Positions 6,293-7,054 of a DNA stretch of 7,054 nt are shown here, one piece after another. The stretch comes from Bacteroidales bacterium (GTDB taxonomy: Bacteria > Bacteroidota > Bacteroidia > Bacteroidales > UBA932): assembly GCA_017429885.1 (NCBI GenBank), contig JAFROA010000293.1:1-7054 (forward strand), read 5' to 3'. Position numbers and translations under genes: made by a program. Below the pieces are notes generated by a model. It saw only the letters and a list, made by a program, of their open reading frames with translations, was not told the DNA's origin and did not search any database. Positions within the stretch are counted from its first letter, which is position 1; each line of letters opens with the position of its first letter.

Positions 6293-7054
6293 ATGGGCGA
6301 GGAAAGAAGTTCAGACAAACTAGCGAGATACATCATGTGGGCGGCCGCCGCGGTTGCCATAATCGCGCTTTGCTGGTATTTCAGGAGCGTCATAATCTAC
6401 ATCATTCTCGCCGCTGTCGTGTCATTGCTGGGGCATCCGATAATGAGGCTGTTCCGCAAAATCAAGATCAAGGGTAAAAGCGCCCCGAACTGGCTGTTGG
6501 CCATTCTCACCCTGATTATTATCATGGCTCTTATTGTCGGGATTGTCACACAAGTCATACCTGTGGTTTCAGGAATCATACAAAGTGTGTCCAACAATCT
6601 TCAGACAGCGTCTTTCAGCACCTCTGAGATAGCCCGCTGGGCGGACAAGCTTAACGTCTGGCTGATTGACCGTTTCCCGACTCTCGGGAGAGACTTCAAG
6701 ATACAGGAATCCGTCGCGGCATGGATGAAAAACGCCTTCGATGTGTCTTCCATCACTTCAGTGGTGGGCTCTGTGGCTTCGACACTCGGGTCACTTCTCA
6801 TAGGCCTGTTCTCCGTGGTGTTCATCGGTTTCTTTTTCATCAAGGATGAGAAATTGTTCCGTAGGATCATCGGCTCCCTCGTCCCTGACAGGATTGAAGG
6901 CGAAGCTATTAAAGCTGTCGGCGACATCGAGCACCTGCTGACCAGATACTTCGGCGGTCTTCTAATGGAGGTCATAGGAGTGGCGACTCTGGATTTCCTG
7001 GGCCTGTGGCTTATTGCCAGGATAGGTCTTTATCCCGCGCTGGGTATCGCTGTA
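6293..7054 (+). CDS. AI-2E transporter family (PerM/UPF0118) membrane protein, N-terminal part
   Basis: The ATG at 6293 opens 254 codons that run off the right edge, where full-length relatives have roughly 340-370. A basic and acidic N-terminus is followed by hydrophobic segments at about 14-30, 32-50 and 66-93. A long amphipathic, probably soluble stretch follows (about 95-155). Then come further membrane segments at about 155-184, ending in FIGFFFIKDEKLFR, a hallmark position of the family (usually F-x-K-D), and at about 219-245. This arrangement, with a soluble insert between the third and fourth membrane helices, is typical of the AI-2E exporter/PerM family of the inner membrane. Members have been linked to autoinducer-2 export or cation/proton exchange, so the substrate here is unknown. 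No Shine-Dalgarno is seen. A weak -7-like TAAGTTTA lies at 6269-6276 without a clear -33 box. It is divergent from the 42-codon ORF. Confidence 0.88.
   Translation, partial: MGEERSSDKLARYIMWAAAAVAIIALCWYFRSVIIYIILAAVVSLLGHPIMRLFRKIKIKGKSAPNWLLAILTLIIIMALIVGIVTQVIPVVSGIIQSVSNNLQTASFSTSEIARWADKLNVWLIDRFPTLGRDFKIQESVAAWMKNAFDVSSITSVVGSVASTLGSLLIGLFSVVFIGFFFIKDEKLFRRIIGSLVPDRIEGEAIKAVGDIEHLLTRYFGGLLMEVIGVATLDFLGLWLIARIGLYPALGIAV

Overview
The window looks like a chromosome segment of a Bacteroidota bacterium, most likely order Bacteroidales, with moderate G+C. The evidence is a divergent gyrA/clpC pair whose proteins resemble Bacteroidales homologues, start codons without Shine-Dalgarno sequences, and several matches to the Bacteroidota promoter form TTG-N19-21-TAnnTTTG. 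A Big_2 surface-type protein also fits. The genus cannot be fixed from the sequence alone.

Layout. Bases 1-1158 (minus strand) hold the first 386 codons of gyrA, which runs off the left edge. A 165-bp divergent spacer carries one promoter for each neighbour. clpC follows on the plus strand from 1324. Its frame is open to 3684 except for one in-frame amber codon at 3382-3384, which cuts off the last 99 residues, including the D2 sensor-2 motif. The protein also lacks the coiled-coil middle domain usual in ClpC. Convergent to it, 3712-5685 (minus) encodes a protein with four Big_2 immunoglobulin-like domains and a propeller-like C-terminal half. This ORF has no signal peptide and starts directly after in-frame stops, so it appears to have lost its 5' end.

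Bases 5686-6014 hold no convincing gene. They contain two -10-like boxes next to the Big_2 ORF, about two and a half copies of a 53-54-bp palindromic unit, a hairpin, and a short tandem array built on GACCGGGGATGACAA. Next to the array, on the minus strand (6015-6143), is a 42-codon ORF of unknown function behind a near-consensus promoter that has a perfect 9-bp inverted repeat around its -33 box. From 6293 to the right edge (plus) runs the N-terminal two thirds of an AI-2E/PerM-family membrane protein.

How the genes relate. gyrA (DNA supercoiling) and clpC (protein unfolding for ClpP) are housekeeping genes that share only a control region. The Big_2 gene, the repeats and the small ORF look like an accessory or rearranged patch between housekeeping genes. 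No complete new multi-gene system is visible. The best leads are the interrupted and M-domain-less ClpC, the truncated Big_2 gene beside the repeat cluster, and the small ORF with its operator-like palindrome.
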